From Pseudomonas sp. PB120 (lineage in GTDB: Bacteria; Pseudomonadota; Gammaproteobacteria; Pseudomonadales; Pseudomonadaceae): a stretch of DNA of 64,000 nucleotides. Shown in pieces: positions 45,421 through 57,637 of this stretch (its first letter is position 1; each line of letters opens with the position of its first letter). Location: positions 62,001-126,000 of the forward strand of contig NZ_RWIN01000039.1 of the NCBI RefSeq assembly GCF_009761815.1, read 5' to 3'. The translations under genes were made by a program, and so were the position numbers. The notes under the pieces are model-generated. The model saw only the letters and a program-made list of their open reading frames with translations. It was not told where the DNA came from and did no database searches.

Positions 45421-46845
45421 TCAGGCCATCTGCGCGGCAGCGGCGACGTCGACAGGCTGCGAGGCCCGCACGGTGCGCCAGGTGTTGTAAGCCATCAGGA
45501 ACATGCCGCTGAGGAAGATCGCACCGCCGACCAGCCGCACGACGAAGCCTGGGTGGCTGGCCACCAGGGTTTCGACGAAGGAGTAAGTCAGCGTGCCGTC
45601 TTCGTTCACTGCGCGCCACATCAGGCCCTGGGCGATGCCGTTGACCCACATCGACGCGATGTAGAGCACGGTGCCGATGGTTGCGAGCCAGAAGTGCGCG
45701 TTGATCAGGCCAACGCTGTGCATTTGCGGGCGGCCGAAGATTTTCGGGATCATGTGGTACAGCGCGCCGATGGAAATCATCGCCACCCAGCCGAGCGCCC
45801 CGGCGTGAACGTGGCCGATGGTCCAGTCGGTGTAGTGGGAGAGGGCGTTGACGGTCTTGATCGCCATCATCGGACCTTCGAAGGTCGACATGCCGTAGAA
45901 GGCCAGCGAGACCACGAGGAAGCGCAGGATCGGGTCGCTGCGCAACTTATGCCAGGCGCCCGAGAGCGTCATCATGCCGTTGATCATCCCGCCCCAGCTC
46001 GGTGCCAGCAGGATCAGCGACATCACCATGCCCAGCGACTGCGCCCAGTCCGGCAGCGCGGTGTAGTGCAAGTGGTGCGGGCCGGCCCAGATGTACAGGG
46101 TGATCAGGGCCCAGAAGTGCACGATCGACAAGCGATAGGAATACACCGGGCGCTCGGCCTGTTTCGGCACGAAGTAGTACATCATCCCGAGAAAGCCGGC
46201 GGTGAGGAAAAAGCCCACGGCGTTGTGGCCGTACCACCACTGCACCATGGCGTCAGTCGCGCCGCCGTACAGCGAGTAGGACTTGGTCAGGCTGACCGGG
46301 ATTTCCATATTGTTGACGAGGTGCAGGATCGCCACGGTGATGATGAACGCACCGAAAAACCAATTACCGACGTAAATGTGCTTGGTCTTGCGCTTGGCCA
46401 GGGTGCCGAAGAACACGATGGCGTAGGCGATCCAGACGATGGTGATGAGGATGTCGATCGGCCATTCCAGCTCGGCGTATTCCTTGGAACTGGTGTAACC
46501 CAGTGGCAGGCTGATCGCCGCCAGCAGGATCACCAGCTGCCAGCCCCAGAAGCAGAACGCGGCGATTTTTGGTGCAAACAGTTGGGTCTGGCAGGTGCGC
46601 TGCACCGAATAGAACGAACTGGCAAACAGCGCGCAGCCGCCGAAGGCGAAGATCACCGCGTTGGTGTGCAGCGGGCGCAAGCGACCAAAACTGGTCCACG
46701 GCAAATTGAAGTTGAGTTCGGGCCAGACCAACTGGGCCGCGAGAAAAACCCCGAGCCCCATGCCGACGATGCCCCACACCACCGTCATAATGGCGAATTG
46801 GCGGACCACCTTGTAGTTGTAGGCGGTACTGATAGAAGTGTTCAT
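45421..46845 (-). CDS. ccoN: cbb3 cytochrome c oxidase subunit I (copy 2)
   Basis: 474 aa, with the same histidine motifs as copy 1 ([42 protein letters not shown]). [17 protein letters not shown] at 46845 is the family start. Differences from copy 1 cluster at the termini and in [20 protein letters not shown] near-consensus ANR box lies 135 bases upstream, inside the first codons of the divergent hydrolase. Confidence 0.95.
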   Translation of the reverse strand: MNTSISTAYNYKVVRQFAIMTVVWGIVGMGLGVFLAAQLVWPELNFNLPWTSFGRLRPLHTNAVIFAFGGCALFASSFYSVQRTCQTQLFAPKIAAFCFWGWQLVILLAAISLPLGYTSSKEYAELEWPIDILITIVWIAYAIVFFGTLAKRKTKHIYVGNWFFGAFIITVAILHLVNNMEIPVSLTKSYSLYGGATDAMVQWWYGHNAVGFFLTAGFLGMMYYFVPKQAERPVYSYRLSIVHFWALITLYIWAGPHHLHYTALPDWAQSLGMVMSLILLAPSWGGMINGMMTLSGAWHKLRSDPILRFLVVSLAFYGMSTFEGPMMAIKTVNALSHYTDWTIGHVHAGALGWVAMISIGALYHMIPKIFGRPQMHSVGLINAHFWLATIGTVLYIASMWVNGIAQGLMWRAVNEDGTLTYSFVETLVASHPGFVVRLVGGAIFLSGMFLMAYNTWRTVRASQPVDVAAAAQMA

Positions 46846-46954
46846 GGTTCCCCATCCACGGTTCAGCCGAAGTGAAGGCCTGTCTTTGCGAGTAAGCCGC
46901 ACGGCAGACACTCCCTTCGCCTGGAGTTATAGGCAGACTAAAAGCGAGGCAAGC

Positions 46955-47632
46955 ATGGACAAACAGCACAAGGCCAGTATTGACGGGGATCAATGGGCGA
47001 AGTGTGTGAAGGATCATGGATGGCTGTGGAGTGCGGCTTCCGGGCCGGCATCGGCCACGCTGATCCTCGCTCACGGTGCCGGTGCGCCGATGGACAGCGA
47101 CTGGATGAATGACATGGCTGCACGCCTCGCCGCACACGGCGTCAACGTGCTGCGCTTCGAGTTTCCCTACATGGCGCAACGGCGTCTGGACGGCGGCAAA
47201 CGCCCGCCGAACCCGGCGCCGAAACTGCTCGAATGCTGGCGCAAGGTCTACGCCGAGGTGCGACGCCATGTCACTGGGCGCCTGGCCATCGGCGGCAAGT
47301 CCATGGGCGGGCGGATGGCCAGTCTGTTGGCCGATGAATTGGGCGCCGATGCGTTGGTGTGCCTGGGGTATCCGTTTTATGCGGTGGGCAAACCGGAGAA
47401 ACCACGGGTCGAGCATCTGGCCGGACTGAAGACGGCGACGTTGATTGTGCAGGGTGAACGGGATGCGCTGGGTAATCGCGAGGCGGTCGAGGCCTACACG
47501 CTGTCACCGAGTATCGAGGTTTTATGGCTGGCGGCGGGCGATCATGATTTGAAGCCGTTGAAGGTGTCGGGGTTTACCCATGAGCAGCATTTGGCGGCTG
47601 CGGCGGAGAAGGTTGCCTCAATCCTGCAGTGA
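46955..47632 (+). CDS. Alpha/beta-fold hydrolase (KANL3/Tex30-like)
   Basis: A 225-aa hydrolase. Motifs: ATLILAHGAGAPMDSDWMND (oxyanion region), LRFEFPYMAQRR, LAIGGKSMGGRMASLLADE with nucleophile elbow GKSMGG, QGERDALGN (acid) and AAGDHDLKPLK (His). The ATG at 46955 has GAGG seven bases upstream. It is divergent from ccoN2, and its codons 9-13 coincide with the ANR box. The substrate is unknown; the call is family level. Confidence 0.83.
   Translation: MDKQHKASIDGDQWAKCVKDHGWLWSAASGPASATLILAHGAGAPMDSDWMNDMAARLAAHGVNVLRFEFPYMAQRRLDGGKRPPNPAPKLLECWRKVYAEVRRHVTGRLAIGGKSMGGRMASLLADELGADALVCLGYPFYAVGKPEKPRVEHLAGLKTATLIVQGERDALGNREAVEAYTLSPSIEVLWLAAGDHDLKPLKVSGFTHEQHLAAAAEKVASILQ
46980..46993 (-). 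promoter_or_regulatory. ANR box upstream of ccoN2
   Basis: TTGACGGGGATCAA matches TTGAT-N4-ATCAA at nine of ten positions. It lies 135-148 bases before ccoN2 and overlaps the beginning of the divergent hydrolase gene. The long leader it implies for ccoN2 is noteworthy. Confidence 0.62.
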
Positions 47633-47721
47633 TTCTGCAGCGTTCCTCATCGCCGGCACCCCTGGCTCACTCCCACAGTTGATCTTTGGTGCCCCCAACT
47701 TTGCGTTCAACGCAGATCCCC

Positions 47722-47821
47722 TGTAGGAGCGAGCTTGCTCGCGATGGACTCAATAGCACCGCGTTTATCCAGTAAACACGCGTTATCGTTAACGACCATC
47801 GCGAGCAAGCTCGCTCCTACA
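47722..47821. repeat. REP inverted pair between hydrolase and aer
   Basis: TGTAGGAGCGAGCTTGCTCG and CGAGCAAGCTCGCTCCTACA are perfect inverted arms. The centre carries the palindrome GTTATCGTTAAC, also found in the element at 53735-53833. Confidence 0.85.
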
Positions 47822-47835
47822 GCTGGGTTTTAGTG

Positions 47836-49401
47836 TTAGCGATTAAACCGCTCCACCAACGAATACTGGGTATTCGCCGTCTTGGTCAGTTCTTCACTCA
47901 ACAGCGCCGAGTGTTGCGCCTGGTCCGAGGTCTGGTCAGCCAGTTGCGAGATGTTGCTGATGTTTCGGCTGATCTCTTCGGCGACCGCGCTTTGCTCTTC
48001 GGTTGCCGCCGCAATCTGGGTGGTCATGTCGGTGATGTTGGCCACCGCTTCGCTGATCCCCACCAGCGCCTGGTCCGCTTCCAGTACCCGCGCCACACCT
48101 TCTTCGGCCTGACGATGCCCGGCTTCCATGGTTTGCACCGCGGTGCCGGCCGTTTGCTGGAGCTTGGCGATCAGGGCGTGGATCTGCCCGGTGGACTCGC
48201 TGGTGCGCTGCGCCAGTTGACGGACTTCGTCAGCCACCACCGCAAAGCCACGGCCCATCTCACCGGCACGGGCCGCTTCGATGGCCGCGTTCAACGCCAG
48301 CAGGTTGGTCTGGTCGGCGATGCCTTTGATCACATCGACCACGCCGCCGATTTCGTCGCTGTCCTTGGCCAGCTGCGTCACGGTCAGGCCGGTTTCGCCG
48401 ACCACCACCGACAGGCGCTGGATGGCTTCGCGGGTTTCCCCGGCAATGTCGCGACCGCGACCGGTCAGGCGATTGGCTTCCTGAGTCGCGTCCGCCGTGC
48501 GCTGCACGTGGCTGGCAACTTCCTGAGTGGTGGCGGCCATCTGGTTGACGGCGGTGGCCACTTGTTCGGTTTCGACCCGTTGACGTTCCAGGCCGGTGGA
48601 GCTGCTGTGGGCCAGCGTGTCGGACTGTTTCGCTTGTTCGGTCAGGTGCTCGGCGGTGTCCTGCAAACGGGTCAGGCAGGTTTTCAGGCGGGCTTCCTGG
48701 CTGAGGATCGACATTTCCAGACGAGCCTGGGCACCGCGGCTGTCGGTGTACATCTGCGCGATCAGCGGGTCGGACGTGGTCTGCTCGGCCAGGCGCAGCA
48801 AACGCTTGAGGCCGCGCTGCTGCCAGCTCAGGCCCATCAGGCCCAGCGGCACCGAGAGGCCGGCGGCAAGTGCGAAACCCCATTGGGAGTTGAGCGTGGC
48901 GCCGATCATGAAGCTTAATTGGCTGACCAGAATGAACGGCAGCCAGTCCTGCAGCACCGGCAGCCATTTGTCTGTCGAGGGGATGGCGGGCTTGCCCTGG
49001 TTGATGCGCTGGTAAAGCGCTTCGGCGCGCTGGATCTGTTCAGCGGTCGGTTTGATCCGCACCGACTCATAACCAATGACCTGATTGCCCTCGAACACCG
49101 GCGTTACATAAGCGTTGACCCAGTAATGGTCACCGTTCTGGCAGCGGTTCTTGACGATGCCCATCCATGGCAAGCCTTGTTTCAGTGTGCCCCACATGTG
49201 CGCGAACACCGCAGATGGCACGTCGGGATGACGAACCAGGTTATGCGGCGCGCGGATCAACTCGTCACGAGAAAACCCGCTGATCTCGACGAACGCGTCG
49301 TTGCAGTAGGTGATCACGCCCTTGGCATCGGTGGTGGAAATCAACCGTTGCTGAGCTGGGAAGGTCCGTTCGCGCTGTGTAATGGGCTGGTTGTTACGCA
49401 T
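47836..49401 (-). CDS. aer: Aer-type PAS methyl-accepting chemotaxis protein
   Basis: A 521-aa receptor. Residues 10-115 are a PAS domain ([55 protein letters not shown]) like that of E. coli Aer, which binds FAD and senses redox state. A short hydrophobic hairpin at about 150-200 anchors it without a periplasmic domain. The C-terminal half is a cytoplasmic signalling module ([35 protein letters not shown]). It should steer the cell by oxygen or energy state, fitting its place beside anr, cco and acnA as in P. aeruginosa. Confidence 0.9.
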   Translation of the reverse strand: MRNNQPITQRERTFPAQQRLISTTDAKGVITYCNDAFVEISGFSRDELIRAPHNLVRHPDVPSAVFAHMWGTLKQGLPWMGIVKNRCQNGDHYWVNAYVTPVFEGNQVIGYESVRIKPTAEQIQRAEALYQRINQGKPAIPSTDKWLPVLQDWLPFILVSQLSFMIGATLNSQWGFALAAGLSVPLGLMGLSWQQRGLKRLLRLAEQTTSDPLIAQMYTDSRGAQARLEMSILSQEARLKTCLTRLQDTAEHLTEQAKQSDTLAHSSSTGLERQRVETEQVATAVNQMAATTQEVASHVQRTADATQEANRLTGRGRDIAGETREAIQRLSVVVGETGLTVTQLAKDSDEIGGVVDVIKGIADQTNLLALNAAIEAARAGEMGRGFAVVADEVRQLAQRTSESTGQIHALIAKLQQTAGTAVQTMEAGHRQAEEGVARVLEADQALVGISEAVANITDMTTQIAAATEEQSAVAEEISRNISNISQLADQTSDQAQHSALLSEELTKTANTQYSLVERFNR

Positions 49402-49540
49402 GGCATTTTCAATCCGTGAGGCTTTGACAGGTTGTCGGCGGCGTCATGATTTAGTTGAAATTATTTTTCAATTATCAGAAACGTGTCGCAAAATAACGAT
49501 TGCGTAAATCCGCATCTGTCCGACGCCAAACACACCCCCC

Positions 49541-49629
49541 TGTGGGAGCGAGCCTGCTCGCGATGCGGTTTAACATTCGACATTTCTGTTGTCTGGCACG
49601 CCGCTATCGCGAGCAGGCTCGCTCCCACA
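49541..49629. repeat. REP inverted pair between aer promoter and acnA
   Basis: TGTGGGAGCGAGCCTGCTCG and CGAGCAGGCTCGCTCCCACA are perfect arms around a 49-base centre. It lies downstream of acnA and just before its terminator in reverse orientation. Confidence 0.85.
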
Positions 49630-49649
49630 GGGGAGTTGTGTTGGGTTCA

Positions 49650-49682
49650 AAAAAAAACACCGCCCGAAGGCGGTGTTTTTGT
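49650..49682 (-). terminator. Terminator of acnA
   Basis: On the minus strand AACACCGCC, a CUUCGG-type tetraloop closing and GGCGGTGTT are followed by a run of ten T. It begins about 15 bases past the acnA stop. The other strand also has T5, so it can work both ways. Confidence 0.88.
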
Positions 49683-49692
49683 CAGCAGTCAG

Positions 49693-52434
<2,742 letters not shown>

Positions 52435-52644
52435 TGAAATGACTCCTTTGAGTCCGCACGGCGACGGACTGACGGGACGAACAGAGCTTTCAACCTAGCC
52501 CTGTTTGGGCGTTAAGGCTAATAACTGGACTCTATGGTTAAGTCCAAGGTTCCGAACTCGGCTATCATGCGCCGGTTTTCGTGACAGGCTTTGCTACAGG
52601 GCAAGTTTGCGCATCAATTCATTGCCGATTGCCCAGGAGATTCA

Positions 52645-53718
52645 ATGAACACCCTCTTTATGCATTGCCGGCCGGGCTTCGAAGGCGAAGTCTGTTCCGA
52701 GATTTCCGAACACGCCGCGCGGCTGAACGTGGCCGGTTATGCCAAGGCCAAGGCCGCCAGCGCCTGCGCCGAATTTATCTGCACCGAAGAAGACGGCGCC
52801 GAGCGCCTGATGCGTGGCCAGCGTTTCTCGGACCTGATCTTCCCGCGTCAATGGGCTCGCGGGATTTTCATCGACCTGCCTGAAACCGACCGCATCAGCG
52901 TGATCCTCGCGCACATGGCCGACTTTCCGCTGTGCGGCAGTCTGTGGCTGGAGATGGTCGACACCAACGACGGCAAAGAGCTGTCGAACTTCTGCAAAAA
53001 ATTCGAAGTTCACCTGCGCAAGGCGTTGATGGCGGCCGGCAAGCTTGTAGAGGACGCGCACAAGCCGCGTTTGTTGTTGACCTTCAAGAGCGGCCGCGAA
53101 GTATTCATGGGCCTGGCCGAGTCAAACAACTCGGCGATGTGGCCGATGGGCATTCCGCGCCTGAAGTTCCCCCGCGAAGCGCCAAGCCGCTCGACCCTGA
53201 AGCTGGAAGAGGCGTGGCACCATTTCATCCCCCGCGACCAGTGGGACGAGCGCTTGCACAGTGACATGACCGGCGTGGATCTCGGTGCCGCGCCCGGCGG
53301 CTGGACCTGGCAACTGGTCAACCGTGGCATGCTCGTCACCGCCATCGACAATGGCCCGATGGCCGAAAGCCTGATGGACACCGGTCTGGTACAACACCTG
53401 ATGGCCGACGGTTTTACCTACAAGCCCCGACAGCCGGTGGACTGGATGGTTTGCGACATCGTCGAGAAACCGGCGCGCAACGCCGCGATGCTCGAAGAAT
53501 GGATCGGCGAAGGCCATTGCCGCGAAGCGGTGGTCAATCTCAAGCTGCCGATGAAACAGCGTTACGCTGAAGTGAAGCGTTTGCTGGAACGCATCGCCGA
53601 CGGTTTCAAGGAGCGCGGTATCCGGGTGGAGATTGGCTGCAAGCAGCTGTATCACGACCGTGAAGAAGTGACCTGCCACCTGCGCCGACTCGACGTAAAG
53701 AAACCCAAGTCCCGCTGA
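52645..53718 (+). CDS. rlmM: 23S rRNA C2498 2'-O-methyltransferase RlmM
   Basis: A 357-aa enzyme. The N-terminal THUMP-like region starts MNTLFMHCRPGFEGEVCSEI; the SAM-binding FtsJ-like core has DLGAAPGGWTWQLVNRG. The K-D-K-E tetrad is suggested by KFPREAPSRS, D in VDWMVCDIVEKP, LKLPMKQRYAE and the C-terminal E. It methylates C2498 in the peptidyl-transferase loop. AGGAG lies six bases before the ATG at 52645; the upstream 18 codons are not needed. Confidence 0.93.
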   Translation: MNTLFMHCRPGFEGEVCSEISEHAARLNVAGYAKAKAASACAEFICTEEDGAERLMRGQRFSDLIFPRQWARGIFIDLPETDRISVILAHMADFPLCGSLWLEMVDTNDGKELSNFCKKFEVHLRKALMAAGKLVEDAHKPRLLLTFKSGREVFMGLAESNNSAMWPMGIPRLKFPREAPSRSTLKLEEAWHHFIPRDQWDERLHSDMTGVDLGAAPGGWTWQLVNRGMLVTAIDNGPMAESLMDTGLVQHLMADGFTYKPRQPVDWMVCDIVEKPARNAAMLEEWIGEGHCREAVVNLKLPMKQRYAEVKRLLERIADGFKERGIRVEIGCKQLYHDREEVTCHLRRLDVKKPKSR

Positions 53719-53734
53719 AACGCAGGTGTTCCCC

Positions 53735-53833
53735 TGTAGGAGCGAGCCTGCTCGCGATGGTCCCGAGAGCGCCAAGGGGTATCAGGCCCCCAGCGTTATC
53801 GTTAACGACCATCGCGAGCAGGCTCGCTCCTAG
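53735..53833. repeat. REP inverted pair after rlmM
   Basis: TGTAGGAGCGAGCCTGCTCG and CGAGCAGGCTCGCTCCTAGA are near-perfect arms. The centre has GTTATCGTTAACGACCATCG, also found in the element at 47722-47821. Confidence 0.83.
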
Positions 53834-53913
53834 AGGAGGGGGGTGGCGACATGCCACAGATGACCGAACACCCGGCATTGCGCGACAATGCCGGCACGAT
53901 TTAGGAGTAAATC

Positions 53914-54165
53914 ATGAGTGAAATGATCAATACGCCGGTAGACGGCACCCTCGACGCGACGGGCCTCAACTGCCCGGAACCCGTGATGATGCTGCACCAG
54001 CACATCCGTGACCTGGCGCCCGGCGGCCTGCTCAAGGTGATCGCCACCGACCCGTCGACCCGCCGCGATATCCCCAAGTTTTGCGTGTTCCTGGACCACG
54101 AACTGGTCGCGCAGCATGAAGAGGCTGGCACCTACCTCTACTGGATCCGCAAGAAACTCGCTTAA
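53914..54165 (+). CDS. tusA: Sulfurtransferase TusA
   Basis: An 83-aa SirA-like protein. The persulfide-carrying cysteine is in [16 protein letters not shown], the CPxP motif, and the C-terminal [11 protein letters not shown] closes the fold. It passes sulphur to TusBCD-E for tRNA 2-thiouridine and to other acceptors. AGGAG lies seven bases before the ATG. Its end overlaps the convergent MATE gene by four bases. Confidence 0.95.
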   Translation: MSEMINTPVDGTLDATGLNCPEPVMMLHQHIRDLAPGGLLKVIATDPSTRRDIPKFCVFLDHELVAQHEEAGTYLYWIRKKLA

Positions 54166-55586
54166 CCCGCCGACGGGCTGATGCGGATCCGCTTGCGTGC
54201 ACTGCGCGCCAGGCGGATCGACAGCATCAGCGCTGCGCAACTCAAGCCCACGATCAAACCTTGCCACAGTCCGCTCGGGCCACTGGGCGCGCCGAGCCAA
54301 TCGGTCAGTCCCAGCGCGTAACCCACCGGCAAACCAATGCCCCAGTACGCGAACAGCGTCAGGATCATCGTCACCCGCGTGTCCTGATAGCCGCGCAATG
54401 CGCCGGCCGCCGTGACCTGGATCGCATCGGAAAACTGGAACAGCGCCGAATACACAATCAGCATGGCCGCCACATGGATCACGGTCGGGTCCGAGGTGTA
54501 GATGGTCGCGATGTGCTCGCGCAGCAACAGCATCATGCTTGCGGAAAGACAGGCGTACGCCAGCGCGGTGCCCATGCCGACACCGGCGGCAAAACGTGCT
54601 TCGCGCGGTTCCTGGCGACCGAGCGCCTGGCCGACGCGCACGGTCACGGCCATGCCGAGGGAGTAGGGGATCATGAACACCAGCGAACTGAAGTTCAGCG
54701 CGATCTGATGCCCGGCCACCACGGTCGCGCCGAGGCTGCCGATCAGCAGGGCGATCACCGCGAAAATGCTCGACTCGGCGAACACCGCAATACCGATCGG
54801 CAGGCCGATGCCGAGCAGGCGCTTGATCACCGACCATTGCGGCCAGTCAAACCGGCTGAACAACTGGCTCGACTGATAGGCCGGCGCCCAGCGCTCCCAA
54901 CCCGCCATGCCCAGCGCCATGACCCACATCACAATCGCCGTGGCCCAGCCGCAACCGACACCGCCCATGGCCGGCACGCCGAAATGGCCGTAGATGAAGA
55001 TGTAGTTCAGCGGAATATTCAGCGCCAGGCCGCACAGGCCCAGCACCATGGCCGGGCGGGTGCGGCCCAGGCCGTCGCTGAAACAGCGCAGCACATGGTA
55101 GAACGCAACGGCAGGCAGGCCGCTGGCGATGCCGTGCAGGTATTGCATGCATGGGCCGATCAGCTCGGGATCGACTTTCATTGCGTGCAGGATCGGCTCG
55201 GCGCTGAACAGCATGCCGGTCGCCATCAATCCCACCACCAGCGCCAGCCACAACGCCTGACGCACGATCGGGCCGATCTCGCTGTGGGTGCCAGCACCGA
55301 AGCGCTGCGCGACTTTCGGCGTGGTGGCCAACAGGGTGCCGGTCATCAACAGAAATACCGGGACCCAGATCGAGTTACCCAGCGCCACCGCTGCCAGGTC
55401 GCGGGGCCCGACACGGCCCGCCATCACCGCATCGACGAAGCCCATCGCCGTCGTGGCAAGCTGCGCGACCATGATCGGCAGTGCCAGGCCGAGCAGGTTT
55501 TTCAGCTCCAGGCGAATGCGCGCGGGGCGAGTGAGGGAAATGGCGGCAGGGCGGTCAGTCACAGAACTCAAGGGCGAAACGTCCAA
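54162..55586 (-). CDS. MATE family efflux transporter (NorM-like)
   Basis: A 474-aa (or slightly shorter) transporter with twelve hydrophobic segments arranged as two MatE halves. Typical stretches are [20 protein letters not shown] and [20 protein letters not shown], and in the second half [20 protein letters not shown]. It exports cationic drugs or metabolites in exchange for Na+ or H+. The longest frame starts with TTG at 55586; GTG at 55562, with TGAG five bases upstream, is equally possible. Substrates are not predictable. Confidence 0.9.
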   Translation of the reverse strand: MDVSPLSSVTDRPAAISLTRPARIRLELKNLLGLALPIMVAQLATTAMGFVDAVMAGRVGPRDLAAVALGNSIWVPVFLLMTGTLLATTPKVAQRFGAGTHSEIGPIVRQALWLALVVGLMATGMLFSAEPILHAMKVDPELIGPCMQYLHGIASGLPAVAFYHVLRCFSDGLGRTRPAMVLGLCGLALNIPLNYIFIYGHFGVPAMGGVGCGWATAIVMWVMALGMAGWERWAPAYQSSQLFSRFDWPQWSVIKRLLGIGLPIGIAVFAESSIFAVIALLIGSLGATVVAGHQIALNFSSLVFMIPYSLGMAVTVRVGQALGRQEPREARFAAGVGMGTALAYACLSASMMLLLREHIATIYTSDPTVIHVAAMLIVYSALFQFSDAIQVTAAGALRGYQDTRVTMILTLFAYWGIGLPVGYALGLTDWLGAPSGPSGLWQGLIVGLSCAALMLSIRLARSARKRIRISPSAG

Positions 55587-55682
55587 AGGTTTTAAGGCGC
55601 GAGGCGCCGCATTCTACGCCTTGACGCAACGGTCAGGAAAAGTCCCGTGTTAGGGATTTGTAATCAACATACACAGAACCCC

Positions 55683-55814
55683 TGTAGCAGCTGGCGCAGC
55701 CTGCGTCCGGCTGCGCAGCAGTCGTAAAACCGGACAACGCGCTGCAACAGGAAGACTGTGCACTCAGGCTTACGACTGCTGCGCAGCCGGACGCAGGCTG
55801 CGCCAGCTGCTACA
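55683..55814. repeat. Inverted repeat, GTAGCAGCTGGCG family (second copy)
   Basis: Arms TGTAGCAGCTGGCGCAGCCT and the reverse complement ending CGCCAGCTGCTACA enclose GGCTGCGCAGCAGTCG palindromes, as at 21893-22025. It fills most of the divergent gap between the MATE and pdxB genes. Confidence 0.8.
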
Positions 55815-55888
55815 GAGAAGTGCGCAATGCCCGCTGGCCCAGCACAGTCATCTGCGCCTACACTGCCGATCCCCCAAAGGAGCCCGCC

Positions 55889-57031
55889 ATGCTGATTGTT
55901 GCCGACGAAAATATCCCGCTGCTCGATGCCTTCTTCGCAGGTTTCGGTGAAATTCGCCGGGTGCCGGGACGTTCCATCGACCGCGCCACGGTCGAACAGG
56001 CCGATGTGTTGCTGGTGCGTTCGGTGACCAACGTCAACCGTGCACTGCTCGAAGGCAGCAAGGTGCGCTTTGTTGGCACGTGCACCATCGGCACCGATCA
56101 CCTGGACCTGGATTACTTTCAACAGGCCGGCATCACCTGGTCCAGCGCGCCCGGCTGCAACGCCCGTGGCGTAGTCGACTACGTGCTGGGCAGTTTGCTG
56201 ACCCTCGCCGAAATCGAAGGCGCCGACCTGACTCAACGCACGTACGGGGTGGTCGGTGCCGGTGAAGTCGGTGGCCGTCTGGTCAAGGTGTTGCAAGGCC
56301 TGGGCTGGAAGGTGTTGGTGTGTGATCCGCCACGACAAGCGGCGGAGGGCGGAGACTTCGTCAGCCTTGAGCACATCATCGAACAGTGCGACGTCATCAG
56401 CCTGCACACGCCGCTGAAAAAGCACGGCGCTCAGACCACCTGGCACCTGTTCGATAACAACCGTTTGAACCAACTTAAACCCGGCACCTGGCTGATCAAC
56501 GCCAGTCGCGGCCCGGTGGTGGACAACGCTGCCCTGCGCCAGGTGCTGCTGCAGCGCGAAGACCTGCAAGCGGTGCTGGATGTGTGGGAAGGCGAGCCGG
56601 AGGTCGATGTCGCGCTGGCCGAACTGTGCGTGCTGGCGACACCGCATATTGCCGGTTACAGCCTCGATGGCAAGCAGCGCGGGACGGCGCAGATCTATCA
56701 GGCGTACTGCGAGTTCCTCGGGCAGGCGCCCCAGGTCAATCTGAGTGACTTGCTGCCGGCGCCCTGGTTGTCCCGGGTGACGTTGAACGCTGAATGCGAT
56801 CCGGCCTGGGCGTTGGCGATGCTGTGCCGTGGCGTGTACGACCCGCGCCGGGACGATGCGGATTTCCGCCGTAGCCTCGTAGGCAATGTGAACGAGCAAC
56901 GTGCGGCGTTCGATGCACTGCGCAAGCATTATCCGGCGCGGCGGGAGATTGATGGGTTGCAGGTGCGGATTGACGGGGATTCGCCTGAATTGCGACAGAT
57001 CGTGGCGGCGTTGGGGGCTCAAGTCTTATAA
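55889..57031 (+). CDS. pdxB: Erythronate-4-phosphate dehydrogenase
   Basis: A 380-aa D-2-hydroxyacid dehydrogenase-type enzyme. N-terminus [20 protein letters not shown]; catalytic region [15 protein letters not shown] and [14 protein letters not shown] site [16 protein letters not shown]; and the C-terminal PdxB dimerisation domain. It performs the second step of the DXP-dependent vitamin B6 pathway. AGGAG lies seven bases before the ATG at 55889, so the longer frame from 55820, which starts in repeat DNA, is rejected. Confidence 0.94.
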   Translation: MLIVADENIPLLDAFFAGFGEIRRVPGRSIDRATVEQADVLLVRSVTNVNRALLEGSKVRFVGTCTIGTDHLDLDYFQQAGITWSSAPGCNARGVVDYVLGSLLTLAEIEGADLTQRTYGVVGAGEVGGRLVKVLQGLGWKVLVCDPPRQAAEGGDFVSLEHIIEQCDVISLHTPLKKHGAQTTWHLFDNNRLNQLKPGTWLINASRGPVVDNAALRQVLLQREDLQAVLDVWEGEPEVDVALAELCVLATPHIAGYSLDGKQRGTAQIYQAYCEFLGQAPQVNLSDLLPAPWLSRVTLNAECDPAWALAMLCRGVYDPRRDDADFRRSLVGNVNEQRAAFDALRKHYPARREIDGLQVRIDGDSPELRQIVAALGAQVL

Positions 57032-57044
57032 GAAACCGAGTTGG

Positions 57045-57128
57045 CCCTATCGCGAGCAGGCTCGCTCCTACAGGGTTTATTGTGTGCGCCACAGATCAAA
57101 TGTAGGAGCGAGCCTGCTCGCGATAGGG
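57045..57128. repeat. REP inverted pair after pdxB
   Basis: CCCTATCGCGAGCAGGCTCG and its reverse complement CGAGCCTGCTCGCGATAGGG end two perfect 28-base arms with a 28-base centre. The element separates the convergent pdxB and small-protein genes. Confidence 0.85.
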
Positions 57129-57155
57129 TGCGCAGCACCCTCAAAAAGCGCCCAC

Positions 57156-57181
57156 AAAAAACCCGGCCATCAGGGCCGGGT
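57156..57181 (-). terminator. Terminator of the 58-aa gene
   Basis: On the minus strand ACCCGGCC and GGCCGGGT pair around a five-base loop and are followed by six T. It begins about 20 bases past the stop of the small gene. Confidence 0.8.
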
Positions 57182-57200
57182 CAAGAAGACGGTGGCTACA

Positions 57201-57377
57201 TCACTTTTGTTCGGCAGGCTTGACCAATCGCTGTTCCAGTTCGCGGCACGCGTCCTGGATCATGTCTTCAGTGATCGGTACTTCGCGCCCATCCACGATA
57301 ATCGAGCAACCCAGAGACTGGTGCGGCTTCGTGCGGATCACTTCAATTTTGTCATCGCTGCTGTTTTGCAAGGACAT
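57201..57377 (-). CDS. Small conserved-type protein, 58 aa
   Basis: Start ATG at 57377, stop TGA at 57201. The product begins MSLQNSSDDKIEVIRTKPHQ and continues SLGCSIIVDGREVPITEDMI and ends EQRLVKPAEQK. GAGGAG lies about eight bases before the ATG and a good terminator follows, so it is very likely translated. It is soluble, has one Cys in the middle and one near the C-terminus, and shows no known domain. It resembles the small conserved Pseudomonas proteins of the PA1571 type from memory of the locus; I cannot confirm that here. Function unknown. Confidence 0.8.
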   Translation of the reverse strand: MSLQNSSDDKIEVIRTKPHQSLGCSIIVDGREVPITEDMIQDACRELEQRLVKPAEQK

Positions 57378-57637
57378 GGCCTGTCTCCTCTTCAGGTTGT
57401 GTGCTTACTATAGAACCGCCAAGTGACCAGGCTGTGACAATTCCCTGCGATCTTTCCAGGGCGGCAACTCCAGTCCACCAGAAATACGACAGCCTTGCTA
57501 CCCGCACTTTAGACCGATAGCGTCTAGGCACTAGTCTTGGCGGTCATAATTAACCGGACTCATTGTGATTTACCGGTTTTCAGGTTCGAGGCCAGTGTAG
57601 GCTGGGCCCTGTCAATTTTCTGTGATCAGGCTATCGG

